Positions 10,430-22,600 are shown, numbered from the stretch's first letter. The stretch: 64,000 bases of DNA from Manduca sexta (GCF_014839805.1 NC_051142.1:2976001-3040000), one strand, 5' to 3'. Notes: generated from the sequence alone by a model not told the origin. A program made the numbers and translations.

Positions 10430-12836
10430 GCGTGTGTCTGACGTCTGTGTAAAATATAGGTATTGGAAAATTATATAATGATATTTTAAATTAGATCTTA
10501 TTTTTTAATGCAAACTGTAAATACTTAACGTTGAATCATTTTACTTACTTAGTTATTTTTAGGCTAATTCAAAAAAATCTTCAGTACAGCTCTCTCAATT
10601 TATTAATTAAGTATGGAGCGAAATACAAGCCGACGGAAAAATACAACTTCACCCGTAAAAAATAATTAAAGCCATCACCGAGTCCACACTCCTGGATTCA
10701 AAGAAGTAGAAATCTATTTACGTTGTGTAATCGCCCATGTACAATAACATAGCGTTGATTAATGCTGTTTGCTCCATGAGAACGTCGCCCTACGTGTAAA
10801 TGCCATCGGAGTGGTTCAAGCTGACGCAGTTCCGTTTCCGTAACTTAACGCCTTAATTATTTAGGAAGAGTTTTGTCGCAGTATTACATACGCGGCACAT
10901 CTTCCTTGATTTTAGACTATCCCCAAAGTCTGCAATGTTTTATTTAGTGTACAGTGAAGCATTATTTGGACTTTTAAGATTGGTTGTTTTTCTACAATTT
11001 GCTCGAGATTGGAAGCCTAAAGCGAGTTGACATCAGGCATGCTTTCATTAAAACAAAACCAAATTAATATTTCACATTAAAATAGAGTAAGAACATGCAG
11101 AAAATCAAAATCCGTGTTAATTTACTAACTCATAAAACTAATATAAACTCTTCCATCTAATAAATGTAGTTTTCATCCCCGCTATTTTCATTTACATTAA
11201 TATTCTATTATAGTGTCCATTAATTAAAATCAAACACGGATTTATTAAAACTTGGGTTAGTTTCGCCTCTATTCGCGCAATGTTAATTCCACTAAAAGTT
11301 TACGCATAAATCATTTTCCTACATGCGAGGCGACTAAAACATAAATGTTAAACATTTTGTTAGAATCAGAGAAGCGATTAAAACTTTTCCAAACAGTTTA
11401 GAAATCGTTTTTGAATGGAAATGGAGACTGTCGACGTTTTATTAAATAAGATGATCTAGCCATTACTAATTGGTCTAAAAAGGTTCCTAGACAGCCTTGT
11501 CTATTGTCGGATTTTTTTTTAATTTTAAAAGCATTAATCCGTTGATCTCGGTATTTGTCCTCGATAGTGCGATCCGTTTTAGAGTTTAAGACGGAAATAT
11601 TCTGTGCCTTGTTTGTTTTTCATTTACCGCTTGGAATCATTTTAAGGTTATAAATAAATAGTAACATAAAAAAATAAGAAACTTAATATTACTATAAATG
11701 TTTTCCTGACTGAGACGCCATAAAAGACGTAAAGTGCCAGAAGTATAAGGCGACGGAAGAACCTAGTGTGCAAATAGTATATAAAGCTTTCGAAGTACAT
11801 AAAGCTTAGTACATATACAAGGAGTCGATAGTATACGTTTTGGTTTTGAAATTAAATTCCACAAGTTTCAATTTGGGAAGGACTCCTATTTCAGTTTAGA
11901 TATCCCGCTGTAGTACCAATTGGCAGACGTTACGCTAATTTGCCGGCGCTCGAATACCGACTAATAGAAAACTAGAAATATCATATTTAGGAATATTCTA
12001 ACAGCTTCGATATTACTTAAACTGTTTAAGATTTTAAAATTATTGTAAAATACAGCAAAGCTAGATAGATTTTTTTAAATATTTTTGGTTTATAATTTAA
12101 TTTTTAATTTAAATATGTTATGGCTTAAGTCAATTGTAAGTTTTGACTACCACACCAGATAGTTGATTGATAAGGTACCCGAGTTGACCTTTATATTTAA
12201 TCTTACTTTGCCTATTCTTTTCCTACTGCAGTATGGAGTCGGCACAACGGGCAATGTACAGAATTTCCTTTTGACATAATTTTTATAACCGACTGCCTGA
12301 CGACTCGAGTATTGTAAATGGGATATTTTTATAAGTTAGGATTGAAAATCATCTGGGAGTGGACTGGTATCATCTCCGTTGAAGACCTATTCTGCCTGAC
12401 CAAGAGGGATACAAGAAGGTAACAGCCAACCTTCAACAATGAATAATCACTTGAAGAAGAAGGATTTACTAGCTTCGACTTGTCTACAATGTGCAGAAAG
12501 TTAATTATTGATTAAAGTTCATATTATCGAATGATCCAGAATAAGTTTTCAATATCTATTAATAGAAGCTGGAATTATTGGTCTATTGGCAAATCCTGAA
12601 CATAATATCAGCTTTCCAGTTAACACAGAATAATTCGAAATATCACTGTAATGTTTTAATTAAGGTTGCTGAATCTGTTTTGGGTATTTAATGTCAAACT
12701 AATTTTATTAATTGCTCAATTCATTAACAATTTACTCATTTATGATTGATTGATATGATGAATTGATACCTCTGTAGCCAATTTTGTCAACATTCGGATT
12801 CCGTTGGGATTATACTTACTACTGTTTTATAAAGAA
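10430..12836. other. Intergenic, no gene seen
   Basis: About 2.4 kb of AT-rich sequence. I found neither a long open frame nor a recognisable repeat copy within it. Confidence 0.45.
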
Positions 12837-13079
12837 CTAGCTGATCCGACAGAGGTTGTCCCATCTTAACTATGAATTTGCAGCGCGCATTCTATCAAGC
12901 GCTGAAATTAACTTTTCTTAAATTTTCTAACATTCCGCTCAACTTCCTTAATTTTTTTTTCTTAATATCCTTCTCCTGACAATATCAAACACAACAACAA
13001 AAAATAGTGAAATCGGTCCAGTCGTTCACGCGTGATGCGATTACCAAGGGAAATAGAGATTCATATTTATATATATAGA
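12837..13079 (-). mobile_element. Helitron-like non-autonomous element, family H-a
   Basis: Read on the minus strand it starts TCTATATATATAAATATGAA and ends at CTAG next to a T. It carries CGCGTGAACGACTGGACCGA, TATTTTTTGTTGTTGTG and TGTCAGGAGAAGG. The plus-strand segment 38771-39003 is the same family in the opposite orientation. TC at one end and CTAG at the other, without inverted repeats, is the pattern of short non-autonomous Helitrons. Confidence 0.65.
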
Positions 13080-13089
13080 TATATAGTCA

Positions 13090-14760
13090 CGCACAGCCTG
13101 TGATATAAGCATAGGTCTAAAAAGCAGTGGCGAAGCGTCCATACAACCCGATTCCTACTGGCTTGCCTTTTAGGTTTATTTACGTTTGTCCTAGTTTTTA
13201 TTTTCTGTTAAATTAGCCACGATATATTAACTATGACAATTTATTTTTTCGGATTACCTTTTGCAAAATTGCGCCCTTCTCCACTGCTAAATACTAAACC
13301 CCCCATTCCCCTATCATTCCCTGTAGTAGTAAAAGGTGACTCAGTAGAAACGTTCAAGTTCCCCTAAACTGTTGTCAATTCAGATTTGTACCATCTCTCC
13401 CAGGACCCAAACCACTTTAAAGCGAACGAGGCAATAATAATTCGGCGAATAAATTCTCGAGCGAAAGCCTGATGGAACATAAGAATTGTGTTAACAGTCC
13501 ATTAGGAATAAACTGCTTGACCTTCGAAACAAATTGAATCAACATTCAACCGAAAAAGCTTTTACAAAAGGGTAAATTGACGTAGTGCCGATACTACAAT
13601 TGTTTCACTGCCTCTCAATTTCATGAATTTTGTTTGATTTGTATAAATTAACAATTTTATACAATTATGATTACAAGATGTACTATCAAACGCTTGATAA
13701 GACTAAGGGTCCGCTTCACAATTACTCTGTAAATACTTCGGTGTTGTTAAAACTCGTGATTCAAGCCCTAATTGATTGTCTACTATTTATTGACTGGGTA
13801 TTGGCGATACAATTAGTACAATATCAAGACAATCTGGTTCAATATATTGGCCATCCAGGCCAATCATTTTCACGAAGTGATTTCGAGTGTTCGACATTTA
13901 TTCGACCATCCGAGGGCATCTAGGCCCTTGTTGCTACGCAAATTTTGACTATTGCGTTGTTAGTAACAGAGGCAGCATAGTCAATGCCGATTCATATGTA
14001 AAAATGTAGTGGGCGATATTTGGGGCCCAGTGGAAGCCAACACCGAGAAAACTTATCAAAGAAATTATATCATTGGACATTGATTATAAATGAACAAGAA
14101 TTATTTTTAAAAAAATTACGAATGCAGCATTTTTTGTTCATAAATTTTCTTTTCTTTCGCGTGAGGAAAAAGGCTTCCAACTACAAAAAACAAGTAAAAA
14201 AGATTATTTATCAAAGCAAATGCAAAGCCCAGATTTATGAAAAATGTAAATTGAAATGCGGAAAATAAGTATACATTTAAATTCACAGAAGGAGACATTA
14301 ATAAATCTTTCCCTGAACGAGCGTGTGTGCTACATTCTAAAAGAGAGGAAATCTAAATAAGTTTAATTCAAATGTGCCGATTCAAAGGGGAAATAAGATT
14401 AGATAAAAATGCACCGTCGCGACGTTATACAACGGATATTACGTAGATTAAAGAAAATATTTGCGCTACGAAATACGGTAGTTTAAATAAAAATATATGG
14501 TTTCCTAAAAGATGTTAAGAAAAGTACGTCTATGTAGGAAAGTACATGACGTAAAAACTTTGACTAAATGTAGGACCCTCAGCTGGAGTTAATTTAGAGT
14601 TTTGACTTTGGTGGTACATCTAAATTTGTATGTTTAAGCTTATTAATTTTGACACGAATGATATTTTGGTTTGTGACATAACTAACTGTGAGTTCATTCT
14701 GCGTATATCGGAACGTCAACAGCTAATTGAATTAAAAAAAAAATGTATTTGTAAAATGTA
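13090..14760. other. Intergenic, no gene seen
   Basis: AT-rich. The GC-richer part at 13100-13330 may be old repeat sequence. Open frames at 13630-13923 and 14020-14298 have neither domains nor splice context and I leave them uncalled. Confidence 0.4.
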
Positions 14761-14777
14761 AGTAGATACTGTAAATT

Positions 14778-14905
14778 TGACTTTCGGTCGACCAACAGGC
14801 TTCTTCAAAATGTCGGGAAAAATTATAATACAAAAAACTGCTTAAAATCCGAAAAACAATTTTATTTCAATGTCTAACATTCGCGTAAACATAAGAAATC
14901 ATTAA
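14778..14905 (+). repeat. Foldback repeat family F, half copy
   Basis: It contains GACTTTCGGTCGACC, TCTTCAAAATGTCGGGAAAA, AAAATCCGAAAAACAATTTT and TCTAACATTCGCGTAAACAT. The same modules occur at 23575, 29715, 47850 and 63298. The complete family is palindromic, as the 29.7-kb copy shows, and only the right half is present here. Confidence 0.6.
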
Positions 14906-15136
14906 CAAATCTAAGTTTACGAGGGTCGATAAACAGAAATCGTTGAAATCCAGAAGTATTCATATCCCAAGTGTTTATAAGGGTTGATATAACATCCACG
15001 TGTCTAATGTATTGTGGGTGTTATTGCCTAGGGTTCACTCACGAATCATGTTCGTTTACTTATTTGAATCGCTCTTTTATAAAAAAGCTTGCCTAACATT
15101 GAAATTTTACTCAAAATACACGCCGTATTCTACCAA

Positions 15137-15333
15137 TCTATACTAATATTATAAAGAGGTAAAGTTTGTAACTTTGTTTGTAGAGTCTAATCTCTGCAAC
15201 TACGCAACTGATTTAGAAAATTATATAACTAATAGTAATCTTCATTACTCCTAAGTGTTATGCTTTTTATCCGGGGAAAATATTTATCCCGGAAAAAAAT
15301 TAGCACACGGTCGGAACCGCGGGCAATACCTAG
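15137..15333 (+). mobile_element. Helitron-like non-autonomous element
   Basis: It starts TCTATACTAATATTATAAAG and ends in AATACCTAG followed by T, about 197 bp. The internal text includes CTACGCAACTGATTT and GGAACCGCGGGCAATACC near the end. TC/CTAG termini without inverted repeats support a Helitron-derived element. Confidence 0.6.
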
Positions 15334-15910
15334 TTTTTTATATAACACAGGGTAAATGTATTATTGCTGGACATTAGGAACAAATTTGAATTCGTTCATA
15401 CAATATTTTCCACTTTGTGGGAAATATAAAATGTTATTCGTTCGCATTTTAAGGGGTTACGTGTAGAATTTCAATGTAACGGGTTGAGAGCGCGTACCTC
15501 GACTTACATATAAATCTTAGGTTTTATTGAATCTAACATGTTCAGGAGTTCAATCGTTTTATATTTCTTTTTTATAGTTAATTTAAGGCCAGTTTACAAT
15601 TTTCAAGTTAAAGATATCCCCCAGTTAGATGGTTGATTCAGTTAATTTTGAATGCACCCTTTTTTCACCATTTATGTGGGTACTTGATATTTATATTGGC
15701 AGCCCTATATTGCATTCGGTTGGCGTTTAGAAAGACATACATAGTAATCCGACCCTTGTAAGATATCAAAATACTTTTTATACATTATGTAGATACTTTT
15801 GTTTACAGACAACATCACGACTTACCACTTTCAAGAGTAGGCAGAGGTGTTATCACACCTATAGATACTGTCATATTAGGGCTGTGCCATTTACCATTTA
15901 GCGGACCCAG
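15334..15910. other. Intergenic, no gene seen
   Basis: AT-rich sequence between two repeat fragments, with no supported feature. Confidence 0.4.
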
Positions 15911-16017
15911 TAAAAAATTTTGGGTCAACATTTAAAACCCAATATCACAACTCGACCCACGATTCGAACAAGGGGCCTCATGGTACCACAATATAACTAC
16001 GCCATAGAAGCAGTCCT
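15911..16017 (-). mobile_element. tRNA-derived SINE family B, truncated copy
   Basis: On the minus strand it begins GGACTGCTTCTATGGCGTAG, has the B-box TTGTTCGAATC, and continues into GTGATATTGGGTTTT. This is the head of the SINE that is full length at 26581. Confidence 0.7.
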
Positions 16018-16037
16018 ATACCTTTGTTTGATTTCTA

Positions 16038-16200
16038 GTACGCTAGTCATACCAGGAGGTGGACAGGTGACCTCATAAAAAGCCCCAGGAGATCGCTGGA
16101 TGCGGGCCACTTACAATAGGTCGATCTGGAAATCTTTGGGCGAGGCCCATGTTCAGCAGTGAACATTGTGCGGCTGATGATGATGATCATGATGTTGAAA
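16038..16200 (+). pseudogene. RTE-type retrotransposon 3' end, frameshifted
   Basis: The sequence AGGAGGTGGACAGGTGACCT encodes RRWTGDL, and later text reads TCGCTGGATGCGGGCC and GGCCCATGTTCAGCAGTGAA. Compared with the in-frame copy at 62877 it has a frameshift between the two motifs. It ends in a GATGATGATGATCATGATG tail. Confidence 0.75.
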
Positions 16201-16559
16201 GGCCGTCTGGATACGTGTGGATTGCGAGGTAAGTAAAAAACAGTTCTCATTGATTTATTTATATTTTGAACTGGAATATTATATTATTTGACTATTTATT
16301 AAGAACGCAAAAACATCAGGTAGTGGATTGAAGCCATTGTACCATATACACTGGAGAATGATAAATTATATCTCACAAGCTGATCATTTTTATATTTAAA
16401 TACAATATATGGGTTGAATTAGTGATAGTCAAATTCCTGTGAGGATTTTATGAAAAGTAAATAATTAAAGCAAAATAAAATTGTGATCGAATCGTGTGAT
16501 GTTTTATCTCTTAAAATTGAATATAAATTTAACTTATTGCTGGTAGTAGGATATATATT

Positions 16560-16660
16560 AATTGCCACGAAGTGTGTCGCATTCCGGGACCAGCCTGTGT
16601 ATATTCGGTTCCAACAGGCCGGCATAGTTGTGTCGACTGACGAGGTATGATTGTATTTAT
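16560..16660 (-). repeat. Interspersed repeat family D, fragment
   Basis: On the minus strand it holds the module with CGACACAACTATGCCGGCC, then CCTGTTGGAACCGAATATAC. Related copies lie at 27030 and 43420 (plus) and 55625 (minus). The family has a GTCGACTGACGAG module in all copies. Its class is not clear to me. Confidence 0.55.
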
Positions 16661-16689
16661 ACTAAGGTAGTCGTTTAGAATAAGTATAA

Positions 16690-17347
16690 CAAATGAGTAA
16701 TACAAATATTTTTACTAAAAAAATATTTTACCATTTACTTTTGGAAATAAATATTGTAGTCAAAACTCGTTAAATACACAAAAAAATAGTAAATAAATTG
16801 TTTATTCAATTGTGAAAAAAACTTAATATAATATGTTTAGAAAAAAAAATTGGAATATGTTCTGAACAAATACTTTGCAGGAATTTTTGCTTTTTATTTA
16901 AATTATTTTACTGTTCAAAAATGATCAGCCCGCATACTTTATACACATCGAACTATTTATTAGGACAAAAATTATTTTAACGATTGGCACCGAGATTTTA
17001 TTAATATCTAAATTGAGCAAGCGACAAACCACTGCAGACAGACAGACAAGCGAAATATAGAAAAATATAGGATTTACATTTATCTATTAAAATATTAATA
17101 ATCTATATTTCACTACGGGATATAATCTACTAATTTGACTAAGATATGAAAATTTCACATATATTTTTGTTTGATTTTTAAGTTATTACAAAACGCCATT
17201 TTTATAAAATACTAACCATTGACAAACGGAGCAGCATTTTTTTTTAAATTAAAAGTTTGTCTCATGATAACGGTATTTCATTATAAAATATGTCTTAAGG
17301 AATTGTTTTACAACTTCTGAGTAAATACTTGTCGTCACAAATATACT
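16690..17347. other. AT-rich flank of the maT element
   Basis: Very AT-rich sequence with no supported gene or repeat match. Confidence 0.4.
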
Positions 17348-18651
17348 TAGTCTGGCCATAAATACTGTTACACTTAATTATAAAAAAATATTACATTTGA
17401 ATTTCGAATCTGTCATTTTTATACGATTGTTCATTGTGTTTTCTCATTTTGGCGCCAATACATTGTAAAATATTTTGCGATATTAAAATGGTGTGGGGTG
17501 ATAAAGAGAACCGAATCGCTGTGATAGCATTACACAAAGTAGGTATGGAGCCAAATGCAATTTTTAAAACTCTCCATACACTTGGTATTAGTAAAATGTT
17601 TGTGTACCGGGCTATTAATAGGTACAATGAGACCTCCTCTGTTTGTGACAGAAAAAGATCTGGCCGTCCACGTAGTGTTCGTACGAAAAAGGTGGTCAAA
17701 GCAGTAAGGGAAAGAATTCGAAGAAATCCTGTCCGAAAGCAAAAGATTTTATCTCGGGAAATGAAGATAGCACCTAGAACCATGTCGCGTATTTTAAAAG
17801 ATGACTTAGGACTTGCAGCCTATAAGAGACGCACTGGCCATTTCTTAACTGATAATTTAAAGAAGAATAGGGTGGTAAAATCGAAACAACTACTGAAGCG
17901 GTACGCAAAGGGAGGTCACAGAAAAATTTTGTTTACGGATGAGAAAATTTTTACAATTGAGCAACATTTTAACAAACAAAATGACCGTATTTATGCTCAA
18001 AGCTCTAAGGAAGCTTCCCAATTAGTCGACAGAGTGCAACGTGGACATTATCCGACTTCAGTGATGGTTTGGTGGGGTGTTAGCTATGAAGGAGTGACTG
18101 AGCCATATTTTTGTGAAAAAGGTATCAAAACATCGGCACAAGTGTATCAAGATACCATTCTTGAGAAGGTAGTTAAGCCCCTTAACATCACCATGTTCAA
18201 TAACCAAGTATGGTCCTTCCAGCAAGACTCGGCGCCGGGTCATAAAGCTCGGTCCACGCAGTCTTGGTTGGAATCGAACGTTTCGGACTTCATCAGAGCT
18301 GAAGACTGGCCGTCGTCTAGTCCCGATCTTAATCCGCTGGATTATGATTTGTGGTCAGTTTTAGAGAGTACAGCTTGCTCTAAACGCCATGATAATTTGG
18401 AGTCCCTAAAACAATCTATACGATTGGCAGTGAAGAATTTTCCCATGGAAAGAGTGCGTGCTTCTATTGATAACTGGCCTCATCGTTTAAAAGGACTGTA
18501 TTGCAGCCAATGGAGACCACTTCGAATAAGCTTTTTATATTTTTAATTGTTTTATATTTATGTATTAAACTGACACACTGTAAAAGTAATAAATGTTATT
18601 TGCAGTTAACAATTTTCTTTTTTCTTTATTACAATATTTATGGCAAGACTA
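17348..18651 (+). mobile_element. Complete maT (DD37D mariner-type) transposon
   Basis: The left end TAGTCTGGCCATAAATACTG and the right end, read on the minus strand, TAGTCTTGCCATAAATATTG are inverted repeats that agree at 21 of 25 positions. Each outer end is a TA dinucleotide, the target duplication made by Tc1/mariner elements. The length of about 1.3 kb is usual for the group. The single internal gene is uninterrupted, so the copy may be young or still mobile. Confidence 0.9.
17488..18546 (+). CDS. maT-type mariner transposase (DD37D)
   Basis: A 352-residue transposase that would cut and paste its own element at TA sites. I start at MVWGDKEN (17488) because the in-frame ATG 54 bases upstream adds residues unlike the family. 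Residues 1-115 form the DNA-binding region: a first helix-turn-helix, a GRPR motif at 59-62 (AT-hook type), then a second helix-turn-helix. The catalytic triad is visible: D151 in LFTDEK, D247 in QQDSAPGH and D285 in PDLNPLDYDLW, with 37 residues between the last two. That DD37D spacing defines the maT group, against 34 in classical mariner. VWWGVSYEG at 194-202 is the expected strand before the second aspartate. No stop or frameshift is present and the length is normal. Whether it is expressed or active cannot be seen. Confidence 0.92.
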   Translation: MVWGDKENRIAVIALHKVGMEPNAIFKTLHTLGISKMFVYRAINRYNETSSVCDRKRSGRPRSVRTKKVVKAVRERIRRNPVRKQKILSREMKIAPRTMSRILKDDLGLAAYKRRTGHFLTDNLKKNRVVKSKQLLKRYAKGGHRKILFTDEKIFTIEQHFNKQNDRIYAQSSKEASQLVDRVQRGHYPTSVMVWWGVSYEGVTEPYFCEKGIKTSAQVYQDTILEKVVKPLNITMFNNQVWSFQQDSAPGHKARSTQSWLESNVSDFIRAEDWPSSSPDLNPLDYDLWSVLESTACSKRHDNLESLKQSIRLAVKNFPMERVRASIDNWPHRLKGLYCSQWRPLRISFLYF

Positions 18652-19590
18652 GGTATAAGTTGACCAAATACAAAAAACAGTCATCTCTGCTCCCAAATAA
18701 ATGGTTATAAAATGACTACTATCTTCTTGAGCAGGACTTGAAACTTGTGGAATAGGCCTTAAATCGAACCAGCGATGGATCTGAGTGGGTTCTTTGAATT
18801 CTGCGTTACATAGGCATCGATTTTCAAAATACTGTTTCCGTAAATTTACCGGGCGTTTTGTAATACTATTAATAAAATATTATTTCCAATCTAAAAACTA
18901 TTTGGTAATGTCGTTTGTACTAAAGTAGAAAGCTCACGTCAGTTCCTACATTAAGGGTGCGTTTTTGAAGATTATTATGAAAATATCTATTATATCTGTG
19001 ATTCTAGGAATTTGAATATACATTTGGTATAGAAAAATATTTTATGTAGATTCATGAGTTTGTAACTTGTGTAGTTTGGCATAAGGTTAAATTTACATCG
19101 ATATAAATTCTGTATTGTCCATGAAATTGTTTACGCACAAATTATTTTTTTTAATCAAAATAATTGAGAGTGAAATAACATGGAATTTAGAATAATCCTT
19201 ATTTTTGCAATTAAAAGTAATAAATAAGACTTTAATAACATATTATTTTTAAATTAAAATTGTATTTTTTATTTAATCCTGTACCTGTTTATATTGTTAA
19301 ACAACCGATAGATTTTATATTCCTCTATTGATATTTATTGTTTCGTGACCCTGTGGATCTTTTTTTTGTTTATTACTTAACATTCTCGTCTGCTGTTTTT
19401 GTCACTTCACTCCAAACCCTAAGTAGATTGTTCACACAAAGCTGCACTTTCTTTTTAAGTGACCACGGAACCAATACTCAAACCTCATCACAGAATATCA
19501 ATTCCGATCAAACATTAATATTTTCTGCATATATATTAATTTTTATTAAGCTTAACACGTAAAACGAAATACACAAAATCAGTCGTGCGC
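18652..19590. other. Intergenic, no gene seen
   Basis: AT-rich sequence between the maT copy and the 3' end of the coiled-coil gene. Open frames here are short and carry no recognisable motif. Confidence 0.45.
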
Positions 19591-19597
19591 AAAATGT

Positions 19598-19603
19598 TTT
19601 TAT
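19598..19603 (-). terminator. Candidate poly(A) signal of the coiled-coil gene
   Basis: TTTATT on the plus strand reads AATAAA on the minus strand, about 366 nt past the stop codon at 19969-19971. I saw no closer hexamer, so this would give a 3' UTR near 370 nt. Confidence 0.4.
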
Positions 19604-19968
19604 TATTTTTTCACAGTTTTCTATTGTAGAACAACTCTTTAAAGCAGAAAAAAGTATTTTTTTTACTAATAAAGCATTCATTATTAAAATATTCACCGAA
19701 AATGATAATTTGCAAAAGAACAAAACAATTCAAACTCAATAGAAAACGGTGAAAAACAAACTACAACATCTAATCCTAGTTATGTTGCACATTAGTACGT
19801 ATAAGAGACTATTTACAATAGTTCAATATCAAGAATAATGTTCTGCCTCAGTTAAGTAAAGCTGGCACTTACAACCCGAAATATCTTCGAGCTAAATACT
19901 TGTAACTACGAGATGCACAACGAATAGTCTTAAGCGAAGTTATCGCGACACAAAAAGGAACTTGAAAT

Positions 19969-21034
19969 TTATGCGTAGCTCTGGGCATGCTCCAGGGGGA
20001 TATTCGATAGCTTATTCCCCTTCTCTACCCAGTTCTTTAGCCTGCCCCGCAACTCCTCGAGGCTCTTCGACTTGGCTTTGTTGATCCTCTTGTATTTCAC
20101 ATCCTTCGGCTTGGTGACGTTCCTGTGGTTCGACATGACGCGGTTGTAAGTCACCACGTGTGTCGACTTCGGCTCGGGGTCGTCCTCGCTCTCCGGGTTC
20201 GACGTCACCTCCTCGTCCGAGTCGTTGGCGGGCATCATCCTTTTTGGCACATAGCTGTAGGACCACACGTCTTTACCGTTCTTAGGTTTGACGTCCTTCT
20301 CGCTATCAATACTCTTGACCTCCGCGGTGAGGACCATGCTTCTCATTCGGAAGTTATCCCTCCGCTGAGCGAGCAAACTCGTGCGCTTCTCCTCGTCAGT
20401 TTTATTGGCTTCCTTGATCTCTTTCTCTGTGCTGTTCTGAGCGCTGAGGCCTTTGGTGGAGTCGCCGTCTACCTCTTCCTCCACGCTGTAGACTGTTTCG
20501 AGGATCTCAGGCCTACGGAGAAAGCCGTTGGAGCGTCGCACGACGTTGTACTTGAGGTTGGGATCGATGGCATCCGATATCGACCTGACTATGGTGACGC
20601 TATCGGGGTTGGTGGACCTGAATCTCGGTATGTGAGGTGCGGTGTTATCGTAGTCGGCATCCTCCATGATGACAGCCGAATCTGAGTCGTTGAGGGAGTC
20701 GAAGTCACCTGTGATGTGGGTGTCTTGCAGCATATCTCTGAAGTCGGGTATATTTTGGGAAGTTTCTATACCGTTATCGAGTAATTTCGCCTGGAGGCTT
20801 TCAATCACTTTCTGCTGCTTGATGATGATTGTCTCACGAAGCGCGAGCATGGTGGTGATCTCTTTCTGCTTGCGGACGAGCCGCGACTCGAAGAGTAGCA
20901 GTTGGCTAGAGAGCGACTTGAGTTGTTCTGCCTTCTCGCGCTGCAGGCGAGAGACGAGCTCCTCCTGGGTGCGATGCGCACGCCGCCATGTCAACAGCTG
21001 ATGCGCCTGGGCTCGATATTTCATACGAAGATCC
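19969..21034 (-). CDS. Coiled-coil protein, terminal coding exon
   Basis: This exon starts after the acceptor TTATTTACAG (AG at 21036-21035) and ends in TAA at 19971-19969. Its first base completes a split codon, so the intron is in phase 2. It encodes DLR followed by 351 residues from MKYRAQAHQL. Residues 1-85 of that stretch form a long charged helix with heptad leucines (QEELVSRLQREKAEQLKSL, KQKEITTMLALRETI, QKVIESLQAKLL), a likely coiled coil. The rest is mostly disordered: an acidic stretch NDSDEEVTSNPESEDDPE at 267-283 and a basic tail KPKDVKYKRINKAKSK with a short C-terminal helix. It has higher GC and balanced codon use compared with its surroundings, which supports real coding. I do not recognise the family; a scaffold or cytoskeletal role is a guess from the coiled coil. 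Confidence 0.88.
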
Positions 21035-22174
21035 CTGTAAATAATACAAGTACTTTTAGATCTTGATTTAATGTAAAATGTTTAAGTGGAAACTTGTTTT
21101 TGGTCTATTATTAAAGACCAAAGTCATTAGTGTATATCACGGTTTAATATCCTACTTTCAAAAACGGTCTTCTTTGAACTTCAATATATCAAAACTAAGG
21201 AACTTAAGCTTTAAGTTAAAATAAATGAAGATACGACACCGCCGTCTTCAGTCTTAACACGTTCAGATTTATAAGTTAATTTCCTTTGTGAAGTTGTATG
21301 GAACCGTAACTTCTGATTTACGGTTATTGAGTTACTGGATTAATTTCTCTCAAGTTCAATTTCTTTGCTATGCCGGTTAGAGATAACATCGTGGGAATTC
21401 AACAGGTTATTCAATATTATGAAATCGAGTTAACCTTACGTTGCAATTTATTGTTATTTTTTTATAGTGAATCATGAAATGTATTTTTAACCCAAAATAT
21501 TGTTTGTTTTAGGAGAAATTAAATAGATTTTATTTTGTATGAAATCATAATATTCGCTTTGAAGAAATATGTCTTCGCTTTAGGGCTTCGGAAACTTTTT
21601 GTCCCATAAAAAACTTTGAATAATGACCCATAGACAATAATACAATGGCGTTAATTATACAATGTCAGTATTTCCCTGCCTTCGTTTTCACTTATTTTAT
21701 ACAGCCAAGGCTAAAAATCAGATTCTATCAAACCTCTATAAATCGTCGGCGCCAAAATAATTTTGAAATTATAATTTACCATCAACGTAGCGCGCTTTAG
21801 GGGAGGCCTATGTTCAGCAGCGGACAGTTGTAGGCTGATGAGAATTTACCATCAGTTAAACTTACTTCATTCAGTAGTTGTTATATTATAACATAATTCA
21901 AAGGTTAGCTGTTTTAATTTTAATACCACCCTTCTGGTGTAAATGTAATTTCTGGAAACATGAAATCAAACATAGTACCTAATGAAAAACTAAAATAGTA
22001 TTTAAAGGGATAATAGAAATTTAATATTAACAATGCAAGATTTTTACTAATTTCATTATTTTACAAAAACTGCTGAACGCAATAATTAATGTGATGTGCG
22101 ATTTTTTTGTTTCCAAATATATTGACGGAGGATCGTTGTTAAAAACTTAAGTAAATCAAGGAACCAGCTGTTAC
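21035..22174 (-). other. Intron 2 of the coiled-coil gene
   Basis: Bounded by donor GTAACA at 22174-22169 and acceptor TTATTTACAG at 21035-21044, phase 2. It contains an RTE retrotransposon tail at 21789-21842 and otherwise AT-rich sequence. Confidence 0.8.
21789..21842 (+). mobile_element. RTE-type retrotransposon 3' tail
   Basis: GGGGAGGCCTATGTTCAGCA followed by GCGGACAGTTGTAGGCTGATG is the last coding block and short tail of the RTE-like family. Only about 50 bases survive, inside intron 2 and antisense to the gene. Confidence 0.65.
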
Positions 22175-22285
22175 CTGATGGTTCTCCTAGCCTCCTCCAA
22201 GGTGTGCGCCTCCAATGGATCAGTGAGTGATGCGGCCAGCGACACGTCCGGCTCCGTGGGGCTATTCAGAGCCGACTCGCTTCGG
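22175..22285 (-). CDS. Coiled-coil protein, internal exon
   Basis: A 111-base exon with acceptor TTTGTCTGCAG and donor CATCAG followed by GTAACA. Both boundaries are phase 2. It encodes RSESALNSPTEPDVSLAASL, then TDPLEAHTLEEARRTI. The final two bases AG join the first base G of the terminal exon to make Arg, so the protein reads EEARRTIR-DLRMKYRAQAH with no break. The helix of the next exon thus begins in this one. Local GC is clearly above the surrounding intron. The exon is symmetrical, so it could be skipped without shifting the frame. Splicing is inferred from the sites and frame, not from transcripts. Confidence 0.85.
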
Positions 22286-22600
22286 CTGCAGACAAAAAAG
22301 AAAATATTTAGTAGACTGACCTATTTATCACCAAAGTTAGTTCATAGAAATCATGCGAATCTTATAATATTAACCAGTTGCCAGATATTACAATATAATA
22401 CCAACTTCGGTATGCTTTTTTAATATTCTTATTATATTAGCTCGGCTTGGGAATCTAACATTTCAAATTGCCATAATATATATTTTTTCTACAAAGCAAT
22501 TTTTATGCTTTGATTTTTGAAGCCTCTTTCTACTGTGATTCTAAGTTGAGACATTCAAAATAATCTCAGTATAATGCTTCATGAAGCTCCAAGTGACCTA

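Noticed and set aside
20125..20685. A 186-codon plus-strand open frame opposite the coiled-coil exon
   Set aside because: It is the antisense shadow of a GC-rich coding exon. The minus-strand frame has splice sites and heptad structure, and this one has neither.
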